Below are positions 16,162-24,286 of a stretch of 64,000 nt of DNA, piece after piece. The stretch is from Limiplasma sp034927815 (lineage in GTDB: Bacteria; Bacillota; Clostridia; Christensenellales; Aristaeellaceae): contig JAYFPK010000008.1 of assembly GCA_034927815.1 (NCBI GenBank), forward strand, positions 62,001 through 126,000. The letters are read 5' to 3'. The notes below the pieces were generated by a model. It had not been told where the DNA came from and did no database searches. It saw only the letters and a list, made by a program, of their open reading frames with translations. Each line of letters begins with the position of its first letter. Positions within the stretch are counted from its first letter, which is position 1. Both the position numbers and the translations under genes were made by a program.

Positions 16162-16362
16162 TTATTTGTAGGGCAGCAGCCTGTGGATGGTGCGGGCCTC
16201 GGCCGCGTTGTCCACAATGCCGTCTGCGCGCAGATGCCGGGTCCGTTTGGTGGTTTTCAGGTGCACCTGATGGTTGGCGTTCATCTGCTTATGCTTCACC
16301 TTGCCATTCTTTGTGAAGGAAAAACGCTTGGCTGCGCCACGGTGGGTCTTTTGCTTGGGCAT
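16162..16362 (-). CDS. rpmI: 50S ribosomal protein L35
   Basis: A 66-residue L35: MPKQKTHRGAAKRFSFTKNG at the start and LRADGIVDNAAEARTIHRLL near the end, with the usual dense basic centre. ATG 16362 is preceded by GGAGGA at about 9 nt; the longer upstream frame has no support. The gene lies 78 nt downstream of infC and 31 nt upstream of rplT. Confidence 0.97.
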   Translation of the reverse strand: MPKQKTHRGAAKRFSFTKNGKVKHKQMNANHQVHLKTTKRTRHLRADGIVDNAAEARTIHRLLPYK

Positions 16363-16440
16363 AGGGGTTGTCCTCCTCTCCGTATGCAATCCACGCCCGG
16401 CCAGAGGTTGGCGAAAAGGCGCGGGAATGCCGATTCCAGG

Positions 16441-17091
16441 TCAGATCATATTCTCGCTTTCGCGCTTGACCTTTTTGGTGGGCTGCGGCTTGGACTCCTT
16501 GGGGCCCTCCGCCGCCTGCGCCTCGTTGGCTGCCTGAAGCTCCTTGCGCTTTTGGCTCTTTTCCGCAAAGCTCTTCTTTTCCGCCTTGGGCGCCAGGATC
16601 ATGATCATATGCCGGCCTTCCAGCAGGGGGCGGCGTTCGATGTTGCCGTACTCCTGGATGCGGGCGGCAAAGTCCTGCATGATCTTCATGCCGATGTCCG
16701 CGTGGGCGATCTGGCGGCCGCGAAAGCGAATCGTCACCTTCACCTTGTCGCCGTCCTGGAGGAACTTGACGGCGTTCTTGAACTTTGTCTGAACGTCGTT
16801 CTCCTCAATGGTGGCGGAAAGCTGCACTTCCTTCAGGGTGACGATGCGCTGGTTCTTTCGCATATCACGCTCGCGCTTGGACTGCTCAAAGCGGTGCTTG
16901 TCATAGTCCATCAGCTTACACACAGGCGGTTGCGCGTTGGGCACGATCTTCACCAAGTCCAGCCCGGCGGCCTCAGCCTTGTCCATGGCGTCCCTGGTGG
17001 GCATGACGCCCAACTGTTCACCGTCCGCACCAATCAGGCGGACCTCTCTGTCGCGGATTTCTTCATTGATCATCGGCTCGTTGATATCCAT
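16441..17091 (-). CDS. infC: Translation initiation factor IF-3
   Basis: A 216-residue IF-3. The N-domain begins INEEIRDREVRLIGADGEQL, the linker follows, and the C-domain has DKVKVTIRFRGRQIAHADIG and the conserved LLEGRHMIMILAPK. It binds the 30S subunit and checks the initiator codon-anticodon pair. The C-terminus has an extra 45-residue charged tail (from AEKKSFAEKS) beyond the usual 170-175 residues. The start is unsure: GGAGG is only 3 nt before the ATG at 17091-17089 but 9 nt before an in-frame ATC at 17085-17083. infC genes often use a rare start codon for self-control. Confidence 0.96.
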   Translation of the reverse strand: MDINEPMINEEIRDREVRLIGADGEQLGVMPTRDAMDKAEAAGLDLVKIVPNAQPPVCKLMDYDKHRFEQSKRERDMRKNQRIVTLKEVQLSATIEENDVQTKFKNAVKFLQDGDKVKVTIRFRGRQIAHADIGMKIMQDFAARIQEYGNIERRPLLEGRHMIMILAPKAEKKSFAEKSQKRKELQAANEAQAAEGPKESKPQPTKKVKRESENMI

Positions 17092-17137
17092 ACACCTCCC
17101 AGATTTTTCAAAGCAGGCGCTTTCAGGCTTCAGGCAC

Positions 17138-17166
17138 AAAAAAACGCCGGGCATACCACCCGCCGC
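17138..17166 (-). terminator. Leader attenuator upstream of infC
   Basis: The minus strand has a GC-rich hairpin (CGGCGGG...CCCGGCG, one mismatch) immediately followed by seven T residues, about 50 nt ahead of the infC start. A further hairpin (GCGCC-GGTTGT-GGCGC) precedes it. A terminator in this place fits conditional read-through control of infC-rpmI-rplT, as in other Firmicutes. Confidence 0.7.
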
Positions 17167-17252
17167 ACAATGACCCCATGGACTGATGCGCCACAACCGG
17201 CGCAAAACGGATTCGCGCGGTGAGAAGCGGGCAGCTTCTGCTTACGGCATTT

Positions 17253-17282
17253 ATCATATCATAAGGAGCTTAGAGTTGTCAA
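17253..17282 (-). promoter_or_regulatory. Sigma-A promoter of infC-rpmI-rplT
   Basis: TTGACA (17282-17277), 18-nt spacer, TATGAT (17258-17253) on the minus strand. It gives a leader of about 155 nt containing the attenuator. Confidence 0.8.
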
Positions 17283-17304
17283 CATAAAGGTAATGCGAAA
17301 CAGA

Positions 17305-17934
17305 TCATTCTTTTGCCTTTTCCGGAAGACCCCTGTCCTTCGGCTCTTCCTCCCCTTCCTCCCCGCAAAGGCCGCATGCCTCCTCCCCGGCTTCCCTGTC
17401 CTGATCCGGGGATTCTTGCGTGCCGCCCTCCTCGCCCTTCCCCTTGGGCCGCCACACGAACTGGTTGACCCCCATGGCCACCAGCACGCCCACGGCGGTC
17501 TCCAGCACCTGCATGACGGCAAAGAGCAAGGGGTTCTCAGCGTTTCCTCCCAGCACCACGCTGAGCAGCACGATGGCAGCGATGGCAGCCGCGTCCTGAA
17601 TGCGGCTCAGGCAGCAGATGGAAATACATAGCATCACCCCTAAAGTAGCCAGGCCCACCCGCAGCGCTCCGTGGGGATAGAGGGTGAGCAAGCCCAGCAG
17701 CACCAGCCCGGTGGCGCCGCCGATGGCCGTGCCCAATAGGCGGTTCACGCCCGAGGACAGGGAAGCCCTTTGGGTGGCTTGCATGGTCAGGATGGCCGCG
17801 ATGCAGGCGTTCATCGGCGCGTTGTAGCCCAGCACATAGTCCAGCAGGAGGCAAACCGCCACCGCTATGCCGGTTTTGCGGGTGCGGGCCCCGAACCGGT
17901 ACCGCTCCAGGAAATGATGGATGAATCTCCTCAT
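17305..17934 (-). CDS. Aromatic acid exporter-like membrane protein (ArAE_1/DUF939 type)
   Basis: A 209-residue protein with an N-terminal amphipathic start (RRFIHHFLERYRFGARTRKTG), then about five membrane helices (residues 22-155), then a highly charged E/K/G-rich tail of about 50 residues. The pattern IGARTRKTGIAVAVCLL...APMNACIAAILTMQ...SGVNRLLGTAIGG is typical of the membrane half of ArAE_1/FUSC-like proteins. Full-length family members have a longer soluble C-domain, so this is a short version. A transport role is only inferred. It has its own orientation with apgM upstream (64 nt) and is probably co-transcribed with it. Confidence 0.75.
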   Translation of the reverse strand: MRRFIHHFLERYRFGARTRKTGIAVAVCLLLDYVLGYNAPMNACIAAILTMQATQRASLSSGVNRLLGTAIGGATGLVLLGLLTLYPHGALRVGLATLGVMLCISICCLSRIQDAAAIAAIVLLSVVLGGNAENPLLFAVMQVLETAVGVLVAMGVNQFVWRPKGKGEEGGTQESPDQDREAGEEACGLCGEEGEEEPKDRGLPEKAKE

Positions 17935-17998
17935 GGGATATGGGCACCCCTTTGCTCATAGAACCCCTGGGTTGGGTCCGGCGGTTCCTTCTTCCCGC

Positions 17999-19288
17999 TC
18001 ACCGCCTGATTTCGAAAAGCGTAGGCATCAGCTGGGTCCCCTCCATGAGCACGGGCTCGCTGAGAAACTCTTTTTCACAGAACTTGCGCCTGGGCTCCTC
18101 CCGGCCCGAGGCCAGGGCCTGCCGCACCGTGCGGCTGTCATAAATGGCGTAGGGCACGGGGCTGCCGTCATGGGTGCGGGTGGTGAGCAGCGTGGGATGA
18201 TCGCTGAGGAGCAAAAGCCGGAAGTCCTCCCCGCTGTCCCAGAGCTTGTCCAGAAGCCGCGCCACTACACGGCTTTCAATATTTTGGATGGCCTCCAGCT
18301 TTCCCGCCAGGTTCCCCGCGTGGGCCATTTCATCCGGGGCCTCCACATGGACGGCCGCAAAGTCGTCCCCCTCTTCCAGCAGGGCCGTAAGGGCCGCGTC
18401 GGCCTTGCCCTCATAGTTGGTGTCCAAATCCCCGTTGGCTCCGGGCACCTTGGGGGTTTTCAGCCCCGCCAGGGTGGCGATGCCCCATACCAGGGGCACG
18501 GCGCTGATCACGGAGCCCCCATGCCCATATTTGTCCTCAAAGCTGGCGAGCTCCATGGCTGTGGCCGCGCCCCAGGGCCAGATCATGCTGGCGGGGAGCT
18601 TGCCCTCCTCCCGCCGCCTTTGGTTGACGGGATGGTCCTTGAGGGCCTCGTAGCTCAGGAGCATCAGCTGCTCCAGATCCTCCCGCAGGCGCTGGGTGGC
18701 GGCGTCCGAAGTGGGCTGGGCCAGCCGGGGCAAATGCCCCTCCACCTCCTGGTCCAGCACATTGTGGGGCTCCGTGAGGACCAGGGCCCCCAGGTCCTGG
18801 GCGTCGCTTTTCATCACCCCGATATGGCGGAAGGTGTCCGTCACGGTGATCTCCATGCGGGCTTCTTTCATGCGGGCGGCAAAGGCGGGATCCGCCAGCA
18901 GGGCCTCCATCAGCTCCAGGGCCTCCCGGCCATGGATATTGCCGCCGTTGTGGCTTCTGATCACCGGCTTGCCCCCGTCCCCGGGCTCCACCGCGCACAA
19001 ATTCACCCGGAAGGACAGGCTCCCGGCGGGCAAAACCACCCCCATGCCCGCAGCCTCCAGCACGCTTCGGCCCGTATACTGGGCCCTGGGGTCATAGCCG
19101 AAGATGCTGAGGATCGCCGTATCGCTTCCAGGGGCAATGCCTTGGGGAACGGTCAGCACCCGGCCGCAGTGGCAGCCGGCCACCCGGTCAAAAGCGGGCA
19201 AGGCCAAGGCCTCCAGAGGCGTGCGCCCCGCCAGCTGCCCCAGGGCCGTATCCGCCATGCCGTCCCCAATCACCAATACATATTTCAT
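17999..19288 (-). CDS. apgM: Cofactor-independent phosphoglycerate mutase, archaeal type (ApgM)
   Basis: A 429-residue alkaline-phosphatase-superfamily enzyme. It begins KYVLVIGDGMAD (first metal-binding Asp), has the phosphoserine motif GIAPGSDTAILSIFGYDP, GGNIHGREA, then the metal-binding HVEAPDEMAHAG and LLLSDHPT. These are the ApgM landmarks; bacterial iPGMs of the GpmI class are longer and arranged differently. It interconverts 3- and 2-phosphoglycerate in glycolysis. The ATG at 19288 follows AAGGAG by 7 nt; the upstream in-frame extension overlaps promoter DNA. A homoserine kinase-like activity has been proposed for some relatives, but the core glycolytic role is more likely. Confidence 0.9.
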   Translation of the reverse strand: MKYVLVIGDGMADTALGQLAGRTPLEALALPAFDRVAGCHCGRVLTVPQGIAPGSDTAILSIFGYDPRAQYTGRSVLEAAGMGVVLPAGSLSFRVNLCAVEPGDGGKPVIRSHNGGNIHGREALELMEALLADPAFAARMKEARMEITVTDTFRHIGVMKSDAQDLGALVLTEPHNVLDQEVEGHLPRLAQPTSDAATQRLREDLEQLMLLSYEALKDHPVNQRRREEGKLPASMIWPWGAATAMELASFEDKYGHGGSVISAVPLVWGIATLAGLKTPKVPGANGDLDTNYEGKADAALTALLEEGDDFAAVHVEAPDEMAHAGNLAGKLEAIQNIESRVVARLLDKLWDSGEDFRLLLLSDHPTLLTTRTHDGSPVPYAIYDSRTVRQALASGREEPRRKFCEKEFLSEPVLMEGTQLMPTLFEIRR

Positions 19289-19358
19289 GAAGGCACTCCT
19301 TTTTGGCTCTGGATCGCCGCCTTGGGCATTACCCCAAGGGCGCTCTACGCCTGAGCAC

Positions 19359-19387
19359 AGTATACCCCCAAAGAAGGGCTGTTTCAA
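19359..19387 (-). promoter_or_regulatory. Sigma-A promoter of apgM
   Basis: TTGAAA (19387-19382), 17-nt spacer, TATACT (19364-19359) on the minus strand. The 5' UTR contains a small hairpin around 19318-19342. Confidence 0.75.
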
Positions 19388-19426
19388 GCCCGGGGTTGCG
19401 GGTCCTGTGCTAATCCCTGGGAATTA

Positions 19427-19435
19427 TGGTATACT
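19427..19435 (+). promoter_or_regulatory. Extended -10 promoter of murG
   Basis: TGGTATACT on the plus strand, an extended -10 with no clear -35, about 78 nt before the murG start. It is divergent from the apgM promoter. Confidence 0.5.
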
Positions 19436-19512
19436 ACCTTATGCGGACTTTCTTCCCAGGGGCCTTCCCTGGGGCGGCGGTTCCCCCAATCCTCAAGCAT
19501 CAGGAGCCATTC

Positions 19513-20619
19513 ATGACCAAAGCCAGCACCTCTCCCTCCCGGCGCATCGTGCTCACCGGCGGCGGCACCGCCGGGCATGTGACCCCCCATGTGAGCCTGA
19601 TCCCCAAGCTGAAGGCCCAGGGGTATGACATTCATTACATCGGCACCCGGGCCGGCATCGAGCGGGGCATGATCGCCTCCATTCCCGGCGTCACCTACCA
19701 TGTGGTACAAAGCGGCAAGCTGCGCCGCTATTTCAGCGTCCAAAACTTTACCGATCCCTTCCGGGTGCTCTGGGGGGCGCTGCAAAGCATCGCGTTGATG
19801 CGGCGCCTCCGGCCCGACGTCTGCTTTTCCAAGGGCGGCTTTGTGAGCGTGCCCGTGGTGTTCGGGGCCTGGCTGTGCCGCGTTCCCGCCGTTTGCCATG
19901 AAAGCGATTTTTCTCCGGGGCTGGCCAACCGCATCTGCGCCCGGTTCGCCCGGCGGGTGGCCACCACCTTCCCGGAATGCGCCCAAGCCTTGGGCCCCAA
20001 GGCGGTGATGACCGGAACGCCCCTTCGCCCGGAGCTGTTCACCGGCAGCCGGGCCGCGGGCCTTGCCCTGGCGGGGTTCTCCGGAAGCAAGCCCGTGCTG
20101 CTGATGACCGGGGGCAGCCTGGGGGCCCAGAGCGTCAACCAGTGTTTGCGGGAAAGCCTCGCCGCCTTGCTGCCCCTCATGGACATCATCCACCTGTGTG
20201 GCAAGGGAAACCTGGATCCGGCCCTGGACCAAACCCCGGGGTATTGGCAGCGGGAATTCCTCTCCGGGGAGCTTCCCGACGCCCTGGCCGCCGCCGACAT
20301 CGTCCTCAGCCGCGCCGGGGCCAACACCCTTTGCGAGCTGGTGGCCCTCCAAAAGCCCATGCTCCTGATCCCCTATCCCCGGGGCGCTTCCCGGGGGGAC
20401 CAGATTCAAAACGCCCAAAGCTACCAAAAGCAAGGCTTGGCCCAGGTATTGCCCCAGGAGAACATGACCCCCGCCACGCTGACCCAAGCTTTGTTACATT
20501 TGCTACGAACCAAAGACGCATTGCGCAGCGTCCTAAAGGAGTACCCGGCCCGGGATGGCACCCAGGCCGTTCTGGACCTGATTGAAGAGGTACAGGAGGT
20601 GAAAAAGGCGCAGCGCTAA
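19513..20619 (+). CDS. murG: UDP-N-acetylglucosamine--undecaprenyl-pyrophosphoryl-MurNAc-pentapeptide transferase MurG
   Basis: A 368-residue GT-B glycosyltransferase. The N-domain has RIVLTGGGTAGHVTPHVSLI (the first G-rich loop), IHYIGTRAGIERGMI and CFSKGGFVSVPVV; the C-domain has PVLLMTGGSLGAQSVNQ, and the UDP-GlcNAc site SRAGANTLCELVALQKPMLL with PYPRGASRGDQ. It adds GlcNAc to lipid I to make lipid II at the inner face of the membrane. ATG 19513 is chosen because GGAG lies 6 nt upstream and the family start motif follows. It stands alone rather than in a dcw cluster, which is seen in several Clostridia. Confidence 0.95.
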   Translation: MTKASTSPSRRIVLTGGGTAGHVTPHVSLIPKLKAQGYDIHYIGTRAGIERGMIASIPGVTYHVVQSGKLRRYFSVQNFTDPFRVLWGALQSIALMRRLRPDVCFSKGGFVSVPVVFGAWLCRVPAVCHESDFSPGLANRICARFARRVATTFPECAQALGPKAVMTGTPLRPELFTGSRAAGLALAGFSGSKPVLLMTGGSLGAQSVNQCLRESLAALLPLMDIIHLCGKGNLDPALDQTPGYWQREFLSGELPDALAAADIVLSRAGANTLCELVALQKPMLLIPYPRGASRGDQIQNAQSYQKQGLAQVLPQENMTPATLTQALLHLLRTKDALRSVLKEYPARDGTQAVLDLIEEVQEVKKAQR

Positions 20620-20627
20620 GGCATGCC

Positions 20628-20649
20628 AAATGTTACGGGCAAATGTTAC
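20628..20649. repeat. Direct repeat of AAATGTTAC
   Basis: AAATGTTAC occurs at 20628-20636 and 20641-20649, 13 nt apart start to start, just upstream of the -35 of the DUF3048 gene. The same nonamer is at 43960-43968, in the 5' UTR of another exported protein gene. It may be an activator or repressor site. Confidence 0.35.
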
Positions 20650-20661
20650 AATCCGATTACA

Positions 20662-20690
20662 TTGACAAGTTATTCCCATTCCCCTATAAT
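20662..20690 (+). promoter_or_regulatory. Perfect consensus sigma-A promoter (TTGACA-N17-TATAAT)
   Basis: TTGACA at 20662-20667, exactly 17 nt, TATAAT at 20685-20690. It drives the DUF3048 gene starting 75 nt downstream and should be very strong. Confidence 0.92.
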
Positions 20691-20764
20691 ATGGGGTATC
20701 AGCGCATTCCGTATTCCCGCGCCTTACAACGGCATTCGCATTATCGTAGGAGGGTTTCACTCAT

Positions 20765-21949
20765 ATGAAAAAAATCGTTTCCTTGCTCCTGGCCGTAGTG
20801 CTTCTGGCCACCGGTCTGGGTTCGGCTTTGGCCGCCACCAAAACAAAGGGGAATAAATACTCCTTGCCCAAGGAAGGCACCGTGCTGCAGGATGTGGCGG
20901 ACCGGGGCATCAAGCCCCAGGGGGATTCCACCCGCCACACCATGATTCCCGGGGAGAGCCCCACCACCGGCTTGCCCTGGTCCGGGGATTATCTGCCCAT
21001 GATCGTGCAGATCAGCAACGCCGAGGGCAGCGCCAAGGTCAACGGAAAGAACGTAAACGCCGCTGGCATCGGCGAGCGGGCTCCCTGGAGCGGCCAATAC
21101 GCGGATATCGTCTTTGAAGGCATCCTCTACCGCACCGGCGCCACCCGTATCTCCTTCCTGTTCAGCGATTCCTTCGCCGAGAACCAGCCCCAAAGCGCGG
21201 GCCCCGTGCGCTCCGCCCGGATCGGCCATGTGCTGCTGCGGGAGGAATGGGAATCGGGCTTTGTGTACGCGGGCGGCCCCCGGCGGGAGGACAACAACAT
21301 CCGCGAGCTCTTCGCCAAGACCGGAGCGGACGATAAGGGCGTGCTCTTTGACCTGCTCTCCGGAAGCTGGGTGGATCTGAAGAACCGGGTCGGCGGCGTA
21401 AAGGCGCCGGACAACTACAACGCCAATTTGCTGGGCCTGCGCCAGCAGATCCCCGCCTCCTATGCGGCCACCCCCCGGCCCTTCCTCTTCTCCGACGAAA
21501 GCCCCTACACCGAGGGCTACGAGTATGCCAGCGCCATCAACCTGGACTGGGGCGACAAGAAATACATCTCCCACTTCTACTATGACGAGGCCGAGAATCT
21601 CTACCTGCGTTACAGCGGCGACGCCCCCTATATGACCTTTGCCGCCGCCGAGGACCGCAGCGATGAAAACATGGAGCAGATGTCCTTCTCCAATGTGATC
21701 ATCCAGCGGGTCCACTACGACTACGTCAACAACAATAAGATCATGCCCGACATGCAGTCCGTTGGACAGGGCAACGCGGACATCTTCATCGGCGGGCGCT
21801 ACATCCCCGGCTACTGGGTGCGCAAGGCCGTCACCGAGCCCACCGTGTTCTATGACGATAAGGGCCAGGAGATCCAGCTTGCCCGGGGCAAGACCTTCAT
21901 CGCCCACTTCCCGCCGGAAAGCATGCTGACCTTCTCCGGCATCGAATAA
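20765..21949 (+). CDS. Exported DUF3048 (YerB-like) protein
   Basis: A 394-residue exported protein with a signal peptide (MKKIVSLLLAVVLLATGLGS, ending ALAA). It matches DUF3048: TGLPWSGDYLPMIVQISNA, then GQYADIVFEGILYRTGATR, FSDSF, QSAGPVRSARIGHVLL and, in the C-terminal domain, GYWVRKAVTEPTVFYDDKGQ and LARGKTFIAHFP. The function of the family is not established; B. subtilis YerB is a lipoprotein, whereas this protein lacks a lipobox. A perfect consensus promoter and AGGAGG imply high expression, so it may be a major extracytoplasmic protein. A strong terminator follows, so it is a single-gene unit. Confidence 0.88.
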   Translation: MKKIVSLLLAVVLLATGLGSALAATKTKGNKYSLPKEGTVLQDVADRGIKPQGDSTRHTMIPGESPTTGLPWSGDYLPMIVQISNAEGSAKVNGKNVNAAGIGERAPWSGQYADIVFEGILYRTGATRISFLFSDSFAENQPQSAGPVRSARIGHVLLREEWESGFVYAGGPRREDNNIRELFAKTGADDKGVLFDLLSGSWVDLKNRVGGVKAPDNYNANLLGLRQQIPASYAATPRPFLFSDESPYTEGYEYASAINLDWGDKKYISHFYYDEAENLYLRYSGDAPYMTFAAAEDRSDENMEQMSFSNVIIQRVHYDYVNNNKIMPDMQSVGQGNADIFIGGRYIPGYWVRKAVTEPTVFYDDKGQEIQLARGKTFIAHFPPESMLTFSGIE

Positions 21950-21964
21950 CAGCCGTTTATACGC

Positions 21965-21998
21965 AAAGCCCGGGGAGCTCCACTCCCCGGGCTTTTTC
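21965..21998 (+). terminator. Rho-independent terminator of the DUF3048 gene
   Basis: AAAGCCCGGGGAG-CTCCA-CTCCCCGGGCTTTTT: a 13-bp stem followed by T5, 15 nt after the stop codon. Confidence 0.93.
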
Positions 21999-22034
21999 AT
22001 TCCGTTCCCAGGTTTGGCAGCTTTCAACAAAGGA

Positions 22035-22063
22035 TTGCAACCAGGCTGTAAAACCGTTATAAT
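22035..22063 (+). promoter_or_regulatory. Sigma-A promoter of the membrane protein gene
   Basis: TTGCAA (22035-22040), 17-nt spacer, TATAAT (22058-22063). The start codon is about 56 nt further on. Confidence 0.85.
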
Positions 22064-22118
22064 AAATCTGTATATGCCTTAATCCCCGGATTTGTCTTTT
22101 GGGAAGGAAGGAAGTCCT

Positions 22119-23501
22119 ATGCAAAAAACCATGCCGGGTCTTCGCGAGCAAAACCCGTTGGTATTCTATCTGCGCACGCTGCTATATATGCTCCTGGCGC
22201 TGCTGCTTCGCATCGTGACCTTCGCGCCCTTGCTCACGCTCTTCATCCCCAGCGAGCTCCCCTTTTGGCCGTGGCTTTCCCTGCTCTGCCCCGTCCTGTT
22301 TTTCTTTTTCCTCCTGCCCCTGCGCTTCTCCTTTGCGGAGGCCCTGGTGCAGACCGGCTCACCCCGCCGCTTTGGCTTTGATACCGCCTTTAGCCTTCGC
22401 CAATATTTTGAAAAGCTTTGGCGGGGCTTTGTCCACTTCCTCAGCGTTCTGAAATGGTGCCTTCCCTTGGGGGCAGCCGCCTTTTTTGCCTATTTGCAAA
22501 TGGATCAGGGCGTGAACATACTTCTCGACCAGCTTACCCAACTGGGCCTGTGGGCGGGGAACCTGGCTGCCGGCGTGGGTACCTTCCTGCGAAATCTTTT
22601 TGGCGATACAACTCCCTTGGAAATCCACGGGGGATGGGCCGAGGGCCTGCTGGCCCTGGCCGTCGTCATAGCCCTTCTGCTGCTGATCGCCGCCATCGGG
22701 GTGATGCGCAACAGTGCCACCCGCTACGTTTGGGCCTATGCCTCCCAGTATCACCGCAATCCCCGCAGCGAAAACCGCCGCCGGGTGAAAAACCGCCGCT
22801 GGACCCAGTTGGGCTTCGCCCTGATCAACCTGCTGCTCTGGGCACCCTTCCTGGCGGGCCTGTGGAGCTTCCTTCCCGGCCTTTTCAGCGACCTCTCCAG
22901 CCAGCTCATGCTCCTCATCGGCACCCAGCAGATGGATACTTCCTTCTTCTCGCAAAAGACCGGGCAGCTGCTCTTTGCTTTCTTTGTTCTCTACTTGCCC
23001 TTTTTGCCCCTTCGCCGGATGATTACCGCCTTTTTTGCCGCCAAGTCCATCCGCTTTGCCCATTCCTCCCCCTTGAGCGGCCCGGCTCAGCCCGCTGTGG
23101 AACCGGCGGAGGCGTCCGGCTCCAGCCTGCTCCAGGACGAGGACGCCGAGGATGGCTTGCCTCCCCTCTCCCAGGTGACTCCGGTGCCGGAGCCTGTGCC
23201 GGCCTGGCCTAAGCCCCAGGATTCCGCGAAGCACACCGCCCCTTATCAGCCCTCCGCCCAGGAGGTTCAGGAGGCAATCAGGGAAGCCCCTTCCCTGTGG
23301 ACGCCCGAGCCCCGGGAAACCTCCGATTCCCCTGTGGTGGCGGAGGCTTCCCCGGAAGCGCCCCGGGAGAAAGCACCGGAAGCCGCATTGGACGCGGAAG
23401 CCTCCCCGGCTCCGGCGTCTCCTGAGGCCGCCTCTGCCCAATCCCCTGCGCAGCAGCCCCGGCAGGACGTGGATCCCTCCGCGTTCACCATTGGCCAGTA
23501 A
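22119..23501 (+). CDS. Polytopic membrane protein with long disordered C-terminal tail (function unknown)
   Basis: I do not recognise a named family. Of about 460 residues, the first 300 contain roughly six hydrophobic helices (for example around residues 15-55, 110-150, 185-215, 235-260 and 275-305), with the arginine-rich loop RSENRRRVKNRRWTQ between two of them. The last about 150 residues are rich in Pro, Ala, Glu and Ser and appear disordered, facing the cytoplasm by the positive-inside rule. ATG 22119 is preceded by GGAAGGAAGG. It heads a run with a pseudouridine synthase (3 nt away), a methyltransferase, a PLP lyase and a dipeptidase. Confidence 0.75.
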   Translation: MQKTMPGLREQNPLVFYLRTLLYMLLALLLRIVTFAPLLTLFIPSELPFWPWLSLLCPVLFFFFLLPLRFSFAEALVQTGSPRRFGFDTAFSLRQYFEKLWRGFVHFLSVLKWCLPLGAAAFFAYLQMDQGVNILLDQLTQLGLWAGNLAAGVGTFLRNLFGDTTPLEIHGGWAEGLLALAVVIALLLLIAAIGVMRNSATRYVWAYASQYHRNPRSENRRRVKNRRWTQLGFALINLLLWAPFLAGLWSFLPGLFSDLSSQLMLLIGTQQMDTSFFSQKTGQLLFAFFVLYLPFLPLRRMITAFFAAKSIRFAHSSPLSGPAQPAVEPAEASGSSLLQDEDAEDGLPPLSQVTPVPEPVPAWPKPQDSAKHTAPYQPSAQEVQEAIREAPSLWTPEPRETSDSPVVAEASPEAPREKAPEAALDAEASPAPASPEAASAQSPAQQPRQDVDPSAFTIGQ

Positions 23502-23504
23502 GCT

Positions 23505-24275
23505 TTGCCCTCCCTTCGTTTGGACAAGTTCCTGGCCGCCGGGGGAGAGCGTTCCCGCAGCGAGGCCGTCCGGCTGGTGAAGACCGGCCTCGTGAAGGTG
23601 GATGGCCTGGAGGAAAGGGATCCCGCCCGGAAGATCGACCCCGTCCTCCAGCAGGTGACCCTGGCCGGGGAGGCGGTGGCGGACCAGCGCCTCCAGTACA
23701 TTTTGCTCCACAAGCCAAAGGGCGTCCTCACCGCCGCCCGGGACCGCCGGGCAAAAACGGTCATGGCCCTGCTGCCCGAGGCTTTGCTTCGGCGCAACGT
23801 GCTGCCTGTGGGCAGGCTGGACAAGGACACCACCGGGGCGCTGCTGCTTACCAACGATGGGGAGCTGGCCCACCGGCTGCTGGCCCCGGCCCGGCATGTG
23901 GTCAAGGAATACCATGCCTGGGTCCAGGGCTTGCTGGGGGAGGAGGACATACGTGCCTTCGCCCAGGGGCTGGCGCTGTCGGACTTCACCGCCCGGCCCG
24001 CCCAGCTGCGAATCGCCAGCGCTTCGCCGGAAAAAAGCCTGGGGATACTGCTGCTTTCCGAAGGCAAGTTCCATCAGGTAAAGCGCATGTTCGCCAGCCG
24101 GGGCCATGGGGTGCTCTCCCTCCACCGGGCCGCCTTCGGCCCCTTGCGGCTGGGAGAGCTGCCGGAAGGGGCCTGGCGGGAGCTGACGCCCCAGGAGACC
24201 GTCGGCCTGCGGCAGGCCGCGGCCTTGGAGAAGCCCTCCTTCACCTCTCAACCGGCCCCCCTACTACGCGATTAA
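23505..24275 (+). CDS. rRNA pseudouridine synthase, RsuA/RluB family
   Basis: A 256-residue enzyme with an N-terminal S4 RNA-binding domain (RLDKFLAAGGERSRSEAVRL, residues 4-60) and the catalytic domain. The catalytic Asp is in PVGRLDKDTTGALLLTNDGE (about residue 105-124), followed by KEYHAWVQG and EGKFHQVKRMF. It isomerises a uridine in 16S or 23S rRNA. The frame opens with TTG at 23505, only 3 nt after the previous stop, and no clear ribosome binding site is visible, so translation is probably coupled to the upstream gene. A downstream TTG is an alternative start. Confidence 0.9.
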   Translation: MPSLRLDKFLAAGGERSRSEAVRLVKTGLVKVDGLEERDPARKIDPVLQQVTLAGEAVADQRLQYILLHKPKGVLTAARDRRAKTVMALLPEALLRRNVLPVGRLDKDTTGALLLTNDGELAHRLLAPARHVVKEYHAWVQGLLGEEDIRAFAQGLALSDFTARPAQLRIASASPEKSLGILLLSEGKFHQVKRMFASRGHGVLSLHRAAFGPLRLGELPEGAWRELTPQETVGLRQAAALEKPSFTSQPAPLLRD

Positions 24276-24286
24276 AGGAACAGATC

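Noticed and set aside
22359..24251. 630-codon minus-strand frame over the membrane protein and pseudouridine synthase genes
   Set aside because: Both plus-strand genes have family motifs and good starts; the antisense frame has low-complexity Gly/Gln/Pro composition.
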